The translations under genes were made by a program, and so were the position numbers. Below, piece by piece: positions 1-8,331 of a stretch of 64,000 nucleotides of DNA. Position 1 is the stretch's first letter. Every line of letters starts with the position of its first letter. The DNA comes from Streptomyces sp. DH24 (lineage in GTDB: Bacteria; Actinomycetota; Actinomycetes; Streptomycetales; Streptomycetaceae), in NCBI RefSeq assembly GCF_029813775.1, contig NZ_JARVKW010000001.1:126501-190500 (forward strand), written 5' to 3'. Under the pieces are notes generated by a model, which saw only the letters and a program-made list of their open reading frames with translations, searched no databases and was not told the origin of the DNA.

Positions 1-355
1 TTCCGTCCTGCTGTTGGGCGGCCGGGTCCGCTCCGGCACGCTCGCCACCGTCGACCACTGGACGACGAAGATGCTGTCCGGCTTCGTCCTCGACCTGGCC
101 TACATCGGCGCCAACGGCATCTCCCGCGAGCACGGTCTGACCACGCCCGACCCGGCGGTCAGCGAGGTCAAGACACAGGCGGTCCGGGCCGCGCGCCGCA
201 TCGTGTTCGCGGGCGTGCACACCAAGTTCGGCGCGGTCAGCTTCTGCCGGTTCGCGGAGATCGGCGCGCTGGAGGCGATCGTGACGAGCACTCTGCTGCC
301 GGCGTCCGAGGCGCACCGCTACTCCCTGCTCGGCCCGCAGGTGATCCGCGTCTGA
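1..355 (+). CDS. DeoR-family sugar regulator, C-terminal part (5' end outside window)
   Basis: The reading frame is open from the first base and ends with TGA at 353-355, so only the last ~117 residues are seen. They carry the DeoR C-terminal sensor pattern: GGxVRxxTLATV, then DLAYIGANGIS, a kinase-like EVKTQAVRAARR stretch, and F...I..LEAIVT. In the family this domain binds a sugar phosphate, and the missing N-terminal winged helix binds DNA. The gene lies 114 bases before a polyol-type ABC operon on the same strand, so it is probably the local regulator of that operon. The family call is firm; the ligand is unknown. Confidence 0.85.
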   Translation, partial: SVLLLGGRVRSGTLATVDHWTTKMLSGFVLDLAYIGANGISREHGLTTPDPAVSEVKTQAVRAARRIVFAGVHTKFGAVSFCRFAEIGALEAIVTSTLLPASEAHRYSLLGPQVIRV

Positions 356-469
356 AGCACCGGCCCGCCCTCCGATGACCCACCCCACCCCCACGTCGGG
401 CACCCCCTTGCCCACTGACGACGCTTATCTCCCGGTTCATCCCCCGATACGTACCTCCAGGAGCGATCC

Positions 470-1840
470 ATGCGAACCCAGAGCCGACGGAGGCCGCGAG
501 CGACCCTCGCAGCGGCCGCCGCAGGGACGCTGCTCGCCCCGCTGCTCTCCGGCTGCTGGGTCGGAGCGGGCGGGGCCGGATCCGGCGGGAACTCCATCAA
601 CGTCCTGATGGTCAACAACCCCCAGATGACCGAGCTGCAGAAGCTGACCGCCGCGCACTTCACCCAGGAGACCGGCATCGAGGTCAACTTCACCGTCCTG
701 CCCGAGAACGACGTCCGCGACAAGATCAGCCAGGACTTCGCCAACCAGGCGGGCCAGTACGACGTCGCCACCCTGTCCAACTACGAGATCCCGATCTACG
801 CCCGCAACGGCTGGCTGCGCGAGATGAACTCCTACGCCGCCAAGGACGCGGCGTACGACGAACAGGACGTGCTGAAGCCGATGCGCGAGTCGCTCACCGG
901 CGACGACGGCAAGCTCTACGGGCAGCCCTTCTACGGCGAGTCGTCCTTCCTGATGTACCGCAAGGACGTCTTCGCGAAGCAGGGCCTGACGATGCCCGAG
1001 CACCCCACCTGGACCCAGATCGCCGAGCTGGCCGCCCGGCTGGACGGGGCCGAGCGGGGCATGAAGGGCATCTGCCTGCGCGGCCTGCCGGGCTGGGGCG
1101 AGGTCATGGCGCCCCTGACGACCGTGGTGAACACCTTCGGCGGCACCTGGTTCGACAAGGACTGGAAGGCGCGCCTTGACTCCCCCGAGTTCGAGAAGGC
1201 GACGAAGTTCTATGTCGACCTGGTGCGCGAGCACGGCGAGTCCGGCGCCTCCCAGGCCGGCTTCGCCGAGTGCCTGAACAACATGACCCAGGGCAAGGTC
1301 GCCATGTGGTACGACGCCACCTCTGCCGCCGGTTCCCTGGAGTCCGCCAACTCCCCCGTCCAGGGCAAGCTCGGCTACGCGCCCGCGCCGGTCGAGAAGA
1401 CCGAGTCCTCCGGCTGGCTCTACACCTGGGCCTGGGGCATCCAGAACGCCTCCCGCAACCCCGACAAGGCCTGGAAGTTCGTCTCCTGGGCGTCCAGCAA
1501 GGAGTACGAGCAGCTGGTCGGCGACGAGATCGGCTGGTCCAACGTCCCGGCGGGCAAGCGCGCCTCGACGTACGACAACCCCGCCTACCGCCAGGAGGCC
1601 GCCGCCTTCCAGGAGATGACCAAGGAGGCCATCGAGGGCGCCCGGCCCACCGACCCCGGGGTGCAGCCGCGCCCCGCACCCGGCATCCAGTTCGTCGGCA
1701 TCCCCGAGTTCACCGACCTCGGCACCAAGGTCTCCCAGGAGATCAGCGCGGCGATCGCCGGACGCCAGTCCGTCGAGACGGCCCTGAAGAAGTCGCAAGC
1801 GCTCGCCGAGAAGATCTCCGAGGAGTACGAGGGACGATGA
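470..1840 (+). CDS. sugar/polyol ABC transporter substrate-binding lipoprotein
   Basis: A 456-aa extracellular binding protein of the family 1 solute-binding type. Residues 1-28 form a lipoprotein signal: arginine-rich start, alanine-rich core, and lipobox LLSGC, whose Cys would be acylated and anchored to the outer face of the membrane. The body has the usual two-lobe features (DVATLSNYEIPIYARNGWL, GLTMPEHPTWTQIAELAARL, a W-rich ligand region). An AGGAG ribosome site lies just before the ATG. The stop overlaps the start of the first permease (ATGA). With a medium-chain Zn-dehydrogenase at the end of the operon, sorbitol/mannitol-type polyols are a plausible substrate, but that is inference. 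Confidence 0.9.
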   Translation: MRTQSRRRPRATLAAAAAGTLLAPLLSGCWVGAGGAGSGGNSINVLMVNNPQMTELQKLTAAHFTQETGIEVNFTVLPENDVRDKISQDFANQAGQYDVATLSNYEIPIYARNGWLREMNSYAAKDAAYDEQDVLKPMRESLTGDDGKLYGQPFYGESSFLMYRKDVFAKQGLTMPEHPTWTQIAELAARLDGAERGMKGICLRGLPGWGEVMAPLTTVVNTFGGTWFDKDWKARLDSPEFEKATKFYVDLVREHGESGASQAGFAECLNNMTQGKVAMWYDATSAAGSLESANSPVQGKLGYAPAPVEKTESSGWLYTWAWGIQNASRNPDKAWKFVSWASSKEYEQLVGDEIGWSNVPAGKRASTYDNPAYRQEAAAFQEMTKEAIEGARPTDPGVQPRPAPGIQFVGIPEFTDLGTKVSQEISAAIAGRQSVETALKKSQALAEKISEEYEGR

Positions 1841-2781
1841 CCGCCACCACACCGGCCCCCGTGGCCGCTCCGGAGATGCGCACCACCCCGGTGCGCCGGC
1901 CCTCCCCCCGGCTGCGCGCCTGGGCCAGGCGGGCCCCGCTGATGCCCGCCCTGGTCTTCATGGTCGTGGTGACCCAGCTGCCGTTCGTGGCGACGCTGGT
2001 GATCTCCTTCTTCGACTGGAACGCGCTCTACCCGAAGGCCCGGCACTTCACCGGCTTCGACAACTACCAGGAGGTCCTGACCGACGCGGACCTGCGCCAC
2101 TCGGTGTGGACGACGGTCCTGCTGACCGTGGGCGTCGTGCTCGCCAGCCTGGTGCTCGGCCTGCTGCTCGCCCTGCTGCTGGACCGCAGGTTCCGCGGCC
2201 GGGGCCTGGTCCGCACCCTGCTCATCGCCCCGTTCCTGGTGGTCCCGGTGGCGGCGGCCCTGCTGTGGAAGCACGTCCTGTACAACCCCGAATACGGCCT
2301 GCTGAACGGCCTGTTGCACTATGTCGGCGGCCCGCAACCGGACTGGATCGCGAACACCCCGCTGCTCGCGGTGCAGGCCTCGCTGGTGTGGCAGTGGACG
2401 CCGTTCATGATGCTCATCCTGCTGGCCGGCCTGCAGAGCCGCGACCACGAGCAGGTCGAGGCGGCCCGCGTCGACGGCGCGAGCGACTGGCAGATCTTCC
2501 GCCACCTCACGCTGCCCCACCTGCGCCGCTACCTCGAACTGGGCGCGCTGCTCGGCTCCATCTACATCGTGCAGAACTTCGACGCGGTCTTCACGATCAC
2601 GTCCGGCGGCCTCGGCACCGCCAACCTGCCCTACACCGTCTACCAGAGCTTCTACCAGGCCCACGAGAACGGCCTCGCCTCGGCCGCGGGCGTCCTGGTC
2701 GTCATCGGCTCGATCGTCATCGCGACCTTCGCTCTGCGCGTGGTCTCGTCCCTGTTCCGCGAGGAGGTGTCCCGCGCATGA
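1837..2781 (+). CDS. sugar/polyol ABC transporter permease (MalF/SmoF type)
   Basis: A 314-aa inner-membrane permease. About six hydrophobic helices start near residue 35 (PLMPALVFMVVVTQLPFVATL). The EAA loop that contacts the ATPase is at about 208-229 (EAARVDGASDWQIFRHLTLP). The ATG at 1837 sits inside the preceding gene's stop (ATGA), and the 3' end overlaps the second permease the same way, so the three transport genes are translationally coupled. No ATPase gene is in this operon. In Streptomyces such importers usually share MsiK, encoded elsewhere. Confidence 0.92.
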   Translation: MTATTPAPVAAPEMRTTPVRRPSPRLRAWARRAPLMPALVFMVVVTQLPFVATLVISFFDWNALYPKARHFTGFDNYQEVLTDADLRHSVWTTVLLTVGVVLASLVLGLLLALLLDRRFRGRGLVRTLLIAPFLVVPVAAALLWKHVLYNPEYGLLNGLLHYVGGPQPDWIANTPLLAVQASLVWQWTPFMMLILLAGLQSRDHEQVEAARVDGASDWQIFRHLTLPHLRRYLELGALLGSIYIVQNFDAVFTITSGGLGTANLPYTVYQSFYQAHENGLASAAGVLVVIGSIVIATFALRVVSSLFREEVSRA

Positions 2782-3620
2782 GTGCCGTGGCCGCAACAGC
2801 CCGCCGCAAGGGCGCCGGCCTGGGCCTGGTGGCCTGGCTGGCCGGAATCGTGTTCTTCCTGCCGATCGCCTGGATGGCGCTCACCTCCTTCCACTCGGAG
2901 GAGGACGCGGCGACCAACCCGCCCTCGTTCACCGCCGCCCTCACCCTGGACGGCTACCGCGAGTTCTTCGGCACGGACGGCGGCGCGAGCCCCTGGCCCG
3001 CGCTCGTCAACTCCACGGTGGCGTCGGTCGCCTCGACGCTGCTCGTGCTGCTGCTGGCGCTGCCCGCCGCGTACGCCCTGTCGATCCGGCCGGTGAAGAA
3101 GTGGACGGACGTCCTGTTCTTCTTCCTCTCCACCAAGATGCTGCCGGCCGTGGCGGGCCTGCTGCCGATCTACCTGTTCGCGAAGAACACCGGGATGCTG
3201 GACAACGTCTGGCTGCTCGTCATCCTCTACACGTCCATGAACCTGCCGATCGCGGTGTGGATGATGCAGTCCTTCCTCGCCGAGATCCCCGTCGCCGTGA
3301 TCGAGGCGGCGCAGATCGACGGCGCCCGGCTGCCGACGATCCTCACGCGCGTGGTCGCCCCGATCGCCCTGCCCGGCATGGCGGCGACCGCCCTGATCTG
3401 CTTCATCTTCAGCTGGAACGAGCTGTTGTTCGCCCGGGTCCTGACGGGCGTGGTCGCCGAGACCGCCCCCGTCTTCCTGACCGGCTTCATCACCAGCCAG
3501 GGCCTGTTCCTGGCGAAGGTGTGCGCCGCGTCGCTCGTCGTCTCCCTGCCGGTGCTCGCCGCGGGGTTCGCCGCCCAGGACAAACTCGTCCAGGGCCTGT
3601 CGTTGGGAGCCGTGAAATGA
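2778..3620 (+). CDS. sugar/polyol ABC transporter permease (MalG/SmoG type)
   Basis: A 280-aa second permease of the importer, with about six membrane helices. The EAA loop is at about 176-195 (EAAQIDGARLPTILTRVVAP), and the C-terminus has the typical QDKLVQGLSLGAVK ending of MalG-like subunits. Start and stop both overlap neighbours by 4 bases (ATGA). It forms a heterodimer channel with the upstream permease by family precedent. Confidence 0.92.
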   Translation: MSAVAATARRKGAGLGLVAWLAGIVFFLPIAWMALTSFHSEEDAATNPPSFTAALTLDGYREFFGTDGGASPWPALVNSTVASVASTLLVLLLALPAAYALSIRPVKKWTDVLFFFLSTKMLPAVAGLLPIYLFAKNTGMLDNVWLLVILYTSMNLPIAVWMMQSFLAEIPVAVIEAAQIDGARLPTILTRVVAPIALPGMAATALICFIFSWNELLFARVLTGVVAETAPVFLTGFITSQGLFLAKVCAASLVVSLPVLAAGFAAQDKLVQGLSLGAVK

Positions 3621-4606
3621 AGGCCGCCGTCATCGAGTCCGTGGGCCGCGCCGTCGTCTCCGAGGTCCCGGACCCGACGCCAGGGCCGCGCGACGTCGTC
3701 GTCGAGGTCGCCGCGTGCGGGCTGTGCGGGACGGATCTGCACATCCTCCAGGGCGAGTTCGCGCCGAAGCTGCCGATCGTGCCGGGACACGAGTTCGCCG
3801 GCGTGGTCGCCGAGGTGGGCTCCCAGGTCACGGAGCTGGCCGTGGGCGACCGGGTGGCGGTGGACCCCTCCCTGCACTGCCACGAGTGCCGCTACTGCCG
3901 CAGCGGCCACAACAACCTGTGCGAACGCTGGGCCGCGATCGGCGTGACCGTCCCGGGCGGTGCCGCGCAGTACGCGCTGGCCCCCGTGGCGAACTGCGTC
4001 AAACTGCCCGAGCACGTCCGCACCCAGGACGCGGCCCTGGTCGAGCCGCTGTCCTGCGCGGTGCGCGGCTACGACGTCCTCAAGTCCCGGCTCGGCGCGC
4101 ACGTCCTGATCTACGGCTCCGGCACGATGGGCCTGATGATGCTGGAGCTCGCCAAGCGCACCGGCGCGGCGAGCGTGGACATGGTCGACGTGAACCCGGC
4201 GCGCCTGGAGACCGCCCGGCAGCTGGGCGTGTCCGGCTCCGCCGCGGGCGCCGACGAACTGGACCGGCCGCAGGGCTGGGACGTCGTGATCGACGCGACC
4301 GGCAACGCCGCGGCGATCCAGGACGGCTTGGACCGGGTCGCCAAGTCCGGCACCTTCCTGCAGTTCGGTGTCGCCGACTACGCGACACGTGTCACGATCG
4401 ACCCGTACCGGATCTACAACCAGGAGATCACCATCACCGGGTCGATGGCCGTGCTGCACAGCTTCGAGCGGGCGGCCGAACTGTTCGCGAACGGGGTGCT
4501 CGACCCCGACGTGTTCATCAGCGACCGCATCGCGCTGGACCGCTACCCGCAGGCGCTGGAGCAGTTCGCGGCGGGCGTCGGCCGGAAGATCGTGGTGGTG
4601 CCGTAA
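3617..4606 (+). CDS. zinc-dependent medium-chain alcohol/polyol dehydrogenase
   Basis: A 329-aa MDR-family oxidoreductase. The N-terminal GroES-like domain has the catalytic zinc ligands C37 (GLCGTD), H58 and E59 (PGHEF). A full structural-zinc set is present: C88, C91, C94 and C102. The Rossmann glycine motif GSGTMG follows near residue 147. It is the last gene of the transporter operon and overlaps the permease stop (ATGA). Its likely role is NAD-dependent oxidation of the imported polyol to a ketose in the cytoplasm. The family is certain; the sugar alcohol is inferred from context only. Confidence 0.9.
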   Translation: MKAAVIESVGRAVVSEVPDPTPGPRDVVVEVAACGLCGTDLHILQGEFAPKLPIVPGHEFAGVVAEVGSQVTELAVGDRVAVDPSLHCHECRYCRSGHNNLCERWAAIGVTVPGGAAQYALAPVANCVKLPEHVRTQDAALVEPLSCAVRGYDVLKSRLGAHVLIYGSGTMGLMMLELAKRTGAASVDMVDVNPARLETARQLGVSGSAAGADELDRPQGWDVVIDATGNAAAIQDGLDRVAKSGTFLQFGVADYATRVTIDPYRIYNQEITITGSMAVLHSFERAAELFANGVLDPDVFISDRIALDRYPQALEQFAAGVGRKIVVVP

Positions 4607-4625
4607 CGGCACTCCCTCCCAGACA

Positions 4626-4664
4626 GCGCGGCTCCCGGTGCCTCCCCCGTCCCGGGAGCCGCGC
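4626..4664 (+). terminator. hairpin terminator after the polyol operon
   Basis: A perfect 13-bp inverted repeat, GCGCGGCTCCCGG (4626-4638) against CCGGGAGCCGCGC (4652-4664), with a 13-base loop. It begins 20 bases after the dehydrogenase stop. There is no U tract, as is common in Streptomyces. Confidence 0.75.
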
Positions 4665-4727
4665 GCTGCCGACCGGACACCACGGGTGGGTTGTCCGGGC
4701 GGCGGGACGAGGCGGGGGTGGTCTTCG

Positions 4728-5972
4728 GTGGCGGGCGGGTCGTCCCTGGGGCGGGGCTTCGGGTGGCTCTGGGCGGCGTACACGGTCAGCACCGTCGGCA
4801 CCTGGCTCGCCTTCGACGCGTTCCCGCTGATCGCCGTCATGGTGCTCGGCGCCGGACCGACCGAGGTCTCGGTCCTGGCCGCCGCGGGACTCGCGGTCGG
4901 CGCGGTGGTGGCCGTACCGCTGGGACCGTGGGTGGAGTTCCGGCGCAAACGCCCCGTGATGATCGGCACGGACCTGATCCGCTGCGCGGCCCTCCTCACG
5001 GTCCCCGTGGCCTACGCCCTCGATCTGCTGACCCTCGCGCAGCTTCTGATCGTGTCGGTCGTCGTCTCGGCCGCCGGCATCACCTTCACGGCGGCGAGCG
5101 GCGCCTGCCTCAAGGCCCTCGTACGGCGGGAGGACCTCCTCGCCGCGAACGGCCGTTTCGAGGCGACGATGTGGACGGCGACCATGCTGGGCCCACCACT
5201 CGGCGGCGCCGCCGTCGGCCTCCTCGGCCCGGTCACGACGGTGCTGGCGGACGCGGCGAGCTTCCTGCTGTCGGCGCTGGGGCTGCGGGCGATGGGCGGC
5301 AAGGAGCCGCGTCCCGTGGAGTCGGCGCCCCCGGCCCGCGTCCGCCCGCGCGACCTGGCGGAAAGCTGGCGCTACATCCTCACCCACTCGACCCTGCGCC
5401 CGTTGTTCCTGAACACGGTGCTGAACAACGGCCTGATCATGGCGGTGTCGCCGCTGCTGCTGGTCCTCATGGTCGGCCACCTGGGCTTCGCCCCCTGGCA
5501 GTACGGCCTGGCCTTCGCGGTGCCGTGCCTGGGCGGCCTGATCGGCTCACGCCTGGCACGCCGGCTGGTGGCACGGTACGGACCGCACCGGGTGCTGATC
5601 ACGGCCGGGACGATGCGGGCGTGCTGGCCGGTGGGCCTGGCGTTCACGGGACCGGGCACGGCGGGCCTCGTCCTGGTGATGTGCGTCGAGTTCGGCCTGA
5701 TCCTCAGCTCCGCCGTGTTCAACCCGGTGCTGTCGACGACCCGCCTCGACCACACGGACACCGACCGCGTCGCCCGCACCCTGTCGGCCTGGTCGGTGAC
5801 CGGCGAACTCACGGTGGCGGCACTGACGGCCCTGTGGGGCCTGCTCGCGGGGCTCGTCGGCATCCGCGTCGCGATCGCGCTGGCCGGAGTCCTGCTGCTG
5901 GCGACGCCGCTGCTGCTGCCGCGCCGGGCGGCGGCGCGGACCCCGGCCGAGTCCGCGGCGGAAGCGCCCTGA
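4728..5972 (+). CDS. MFS transporter
   Basis: A 414-aa multi-pass membrane protein of the major facilitator type. It begins SLGRGFGWLWAAYTVSTVGTWLAF, and about 12 hydrophobic segments alternate with short basic loops such as EFRRKRPVMIG. A GTG start at 4728 is chosen because it immediately precedes the first helix and gives a standard length; the frame stays open upstream. This subfamily (DHA3-like) usually exports drugs or metabolites. The substrate is unknown. It follows the terminator of the preceding operon and appears monocistronic. Confidence 0.85.
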   Translation: MAGGSSLGRGFGWLWAAYTVSTVGTWLAFDAFPLIAVMVLGAGPTEVSVLAAAGLAVGAVVAVPLGPWVEFRRKRPVMIGTDLIRCAALLTVPVAYALDLLTLAQLLIVSVVVSAAGITFTAASGACLKALVRREDLLAANGRFEATMWTATMLGPPLGGAAVGLLGPVTTVLADAASFLLSALGLRAMGGKEPRPVESAPPARVRPRDLAESWRYILTHSTLRPLFLNTVLNNGLIMAVSPLLLVLMVGHLGFAPWQYGLAFAVPCLGGLIGSRLARRLVARYGPHRVLITAGTMRACWPVGLAFTGPGTAGLVLVMCVEFGLILSSAVFNPVLSTTRLDHTDTDRVARTLSAWSVTGELTVAALTALWGLLAGLVGIRVAIALAGVLLLATPLLLPRRAAARTPAESAAEAP

Positions 5973-6027
5973 CCCATTCGGGCGTCAGGTAAGGGAACGG
6001 TAAAACGGGCTCGCTCGTTCACCCGGC

Positions 6028-7233
6028 ATGACAGCTATGACCCCCGGCTCGAACATCCCTCTCCCCGCCGCGCGCGTGACGGTGGACGTCGCCGCCCCGG
6101 TGCGGCTCGACGTATCGGGCCTGCTGCTCACCGCCGACGGCAAGGTGCGCTCCGACGACGACTTCATCTTCTACAACCAGCCCACGGGCCCCGGCGTGAC
6201 CCACCGCTCGGGCGGCGGCACCGCCCCCGACGCGATCACCGTCGACACCAGCGCCGTGCCGCCGGGCATCGAGAAGATCGTCATCACCGCCAGCCCGGAC
6301 GCCGCGGGCCAGACCTTCCAGGGCATCGAGCCGACGGCCACCATCCGCAACGCCGACGACGGCTCCGCGCTGGCCACCTTCACACCTCCGCAGCTGGGCG
6401 CGGAGACGGCCCTGGTGGTCGTTGAGGTCTACCTGCGCGGCGGCGTCTGGAAGGTGCGCGCCGTCGGCCAGGGCTACGCGAACGGCCTGGCGGGCATCGC
6501 CACGGACTTCGGCGTCTCGGTGGAGGAACCGGCACCGGCCCCGGCTCCGGCGCAGATGCCGGTCACGCCGCCCGCCCCGCCGGCGCAGGCACCCCAGGCG
6601 CCCGCCGCGCCCCCGGCCCCGCCCGCGGCGCCGCCCGCCCCGGCTCCCGGCGCCGGAAAGATCAACCTGGACAAGGGCCGGGTGAGCCTCCAGAAGAACC
6701 AGACGGTCTCCCTGGTCAAGGGCGGCAAGCCGCTGCTCAGCCAGGTCAAGATGGGCCTCGGCTGGGAGCCGGCGTACCGCGGCAAGGACATCGACCTGGA
6801 CGCGTCGGTCATCGCCTACGGCCCGCAGCGCAACCACATCGACAGCTGCTACTTCGGCAAGCTCCAGATCGTGAACGGCGCGATCAAGCACTCCGGCGAC
6901 AACCTCACGGGTGAGGGCGGCGGAGACGACGAGGTGATCACGGTCGACCTGGGCCGCCTCCCGCAGGAGGTCACGGGACTGGTCTTCACGGTGAACTCGT
7001 TCTCGGGCCAGAAGTTCACGGAGGTCGCCAAGGCCTACTGCCGCCTGCTGGACGCCGCGAGCGGCGAGGAACTGGTCCGCTTCGACCTCACCAACGCCGA
7101 GTCGCAGACGGGCGTGATGATGGCGAAGCTCATCAAGCAGTTCTCGGGCGAGTGGGAGATGACGGCGATGGGCGACTTCGTGAAGTCGCGCACGGTACGG
7201 GGGATGGTGAAGCCGGCGGCGCAGGCGCTGTAG
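6028..7233 (+). CDS. TerD-family protein with two Ter domains
   Basis: A 401-aa cytoplasmic protein. Residues 1-170 form a TerD/CABP-type domain with the acidic calcium-binding stretch SDDDFIFYNQPTGPGVTH. A proline/alanine linker of about 45 residues follows (175-218). A second TerD/TerA-like domain (about 219-395) includes LDKGRVSLQKNQTVSLVK and DLDASVIAYG. Ter proteins are linked to tellurite resistance and phage or stress responses, and Streptomyces carry many paralogues. Tandem domains joined by a Pro-rich linker are known in the family. The precise role is unknown. ATG at 6028 is the first in-frame start after the preceding gene. Confidence 0.85.
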   Translation: MTAMTPGSNIPLPAARVTVDVAAPVRLDVSGLLLTADGKVRSDDDFIFYNQPTGPGVTHRSGGGTAPDAITVDTSAVPPGIEKIVITASPDAAGQTFQGIEPTATIRNADDGSALATFTPPQLGAETALVVVEVYLRGGVWKVRAVGQGYANGLAGIATDFGVSVEEPAPAPAPAQMPVTPPAPPAQAPQAPAAPPAPPAAPPAPAPGAGKINLDKGRVSLQKNQTVSLVKGGKPLLSQVKMGLGWEPAYRGKDIDLDASVIAYGPQRNHIDSCYFGKLQIVNGAIKHSGDNLTGEGGGDDEVITVDLGRLPQEVTGLVFTVNSFSGQKFTEVAKAYCRLLDAASGEELVRFDLTNAESQTGVMMAKLIKQFSGEWEMTAMGDFVKSRTVRGMVKPAAQAL

Positions 7234-7283
7234 CGCGCCACCGGGCCGACCGTACGCCGCCGGGGGCGCCTGCTGTCGGGGCC

Positions 7284-7351
7284 CCCGGCGCCCTCTGTCC
7301 TTGGGTGCCGCCCCGGCGCCCTCTGTTCGGGTGGGTGCCCCCGGCGCCCTC
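7284..7351. repeat. 28-bp tandem repeat between convergent genes
   Basis: The 12-mer CCCGGCGCCCTC recurs at 7284, 7312 and 7340, an exact 28-base period with related spacers. The third copy runs into the last codons and stop of the TetR gene. The stretch is G+C-rich and self-complementary (GGCGCC cores), so it may act as a terminator between the TerD and TetR genes. Confidence 0.8.
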
Positions 7352-7898
7352 AGCCGCCGTCGCGGGGGCGCAGTCCGCCGAGCAGCAGCTCCAGATACCG
7401 GCGGATCTGCCCACCACCGGAATCGGCGGCCTCGGACGCGGTGGCCACCGCGTGAGCGAGCCGCAGCACCTCGATGGGCTCGACGTCGGAGCGCAGCGTG
7501 CCCTCGTCCTGCGCGGCCCGCACCAGCCGGTCGGCGGCTACCCGGAGACGGTCACCGCAGGCGGGCCCGTCGTCGGTGACGGCCGACCCCAGCAGCGCCT
7601 TCAGCCCACACACCCGAAGGGCCCCGGCACCCAGCTCCCCGAGCCACGCGACCAGCGCCTCGCCGGGCGCCAGCCGCGCGGCAAGCACATCGGCACGCGC
7701 GGCGATGGCCTCGATCCGGTCGAGGTAGGCGGCCTCCAACAGGTCCCGCCGACTGGGGAAATGCCGGTACAGCGTCCCGGTCCCGACCCCGGCCCGCTTG
7801 GCGATGTCGTCCAGCGAAGCGCGCTCCCCGTGCTCGGAGAAGGCCTCCACCGCGGCCTTCAGCAGCCGCTCGTAATTGCGCCGGGCATCGGCACGCAC
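7350..7898 (-). CDS. TetR-family transcriptional regulator
   Basis: A 182-aa repressor. Its N-terminal helix-turn-helix runs from about residue 8 to 55 (LLKAAVEAFSEHG ... LDDIAKRAGVGTGTLYRHFPSRRDLLEAAY), followed by an all-helical ligand domain. A GTG start at 7898 fits just behind the DUF397 stop 17 bases upstream. No obvious target operator or effector gene is adjacent. The family is certain; the regulon is unknown. Confidence 0.9.
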   Translation of the reverse strand: MRADARRNYERLLKAAVEAFSEHGERASLDDIAKRAGVGTGTLYRHFPSRRDLLEAAYLDRIEAIAARADVLAARLAPGEALVAWLGELGAGALRVCGLKALLGSAVTDDGPACGDRLRVAADRLVRAAQDEGTLRSDVEPIEVLRLAHAVATASEAADSGGGQIRRYLELLLGGLRPRDGG

Positions 7899-7915
7899 GG
7901 ACCCGGCCTCAGCCG

Positions 7916-8104
7916 TCAGTCACGAGCGGCGTGCGACACGAACCGCGCCCAGGCGTCGGCCCCGAGGGCGAGCTGAGCACCGTCCTTGTCCTTGGAGTCA
8001 CGGACGTGCACGAGCTCGGTACAGGCGGCGACCTCGACACAGTCGTCGCCCTCCGAGCCGCTGTAGCTGCTCTTGAACCAGGCGAGTTCGGTGGTGGGGC
8101 TCAT
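7916..8104 (-). CDS. DUF397 small protein
   Basis: A 62-aa protein with the DUF397 signature LAWFKSSYSGSEGDDCVEVA ... VHVRDSKDKDGAQL ... W..F. These small proteins are encoded in great numbers in Streptomyces, almost always overlapping the 3' end of an XRE/Scr1-type helix-turn-helix gene, and the pairs are thought to act together in developmental or toxin-antitoxin-like control. Here the start overlaps by ATGA a truncated regulator remnant (8101-8275), so this copy appears to have lost its partner. Confidence 0.9.
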   Translation of the reverse strand: MSPTTELAWFKSSYSGSEGDDCVEVAACTELVHVRDSKDKDGAQLALGADAWARFVSHAARD

Positions 8105-8275
8105 AGTGCTCCTCGCATCCGCTCCAGCAGACTCCGGGAATCACCGGGGGTAAGAGCCTGCGGACGCAGTTTCGCATACCGCTGCTGAAGGACACTGATC
8201 TCTTGGACCGAGGACCGAGTCAGCCGGACAGCCGGACTGCCGGGCAGCCCGGACCACTCGACTCGGCTGCCGTGT
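8101..8275 (-). pseudogene. C-terminal remnant of an XRE/Scr1-type HTH regulator
   Basis: Reading the minus strand into the DUF397 start gives about 57 codons that end VLQQRYAKLRPQAL..GDSRSLLERMRGAL followed by TGA, the stop overlapping the DUF397 start as ATGA. That pattern (an R-Y-x-x-L-R-x-x-AL-x-P-x-x-SR-x-LLERM tail) is the usual end of the helix-turn-helix partner of DUF397. An in-frame stop at 8276-8278 and the divergent gene beyond leave no room for the DNA-binding domain, so the gene is a 5'-truncated relic. Confidence 0.65.
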
Positions 8276-8331
8276 CAGTGCGCTGACGTATCCTTCCCGT
8301 CACCGCACACCGACCGGGGGGACCCAGAGAA

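Noticed and set aside
7998..8195. A 65-aa minus-strand ORF overlapping the DUF397 start
   Set aside because: Out of frame with the regulator remnant and with no family features; the remnant frame explains the region.
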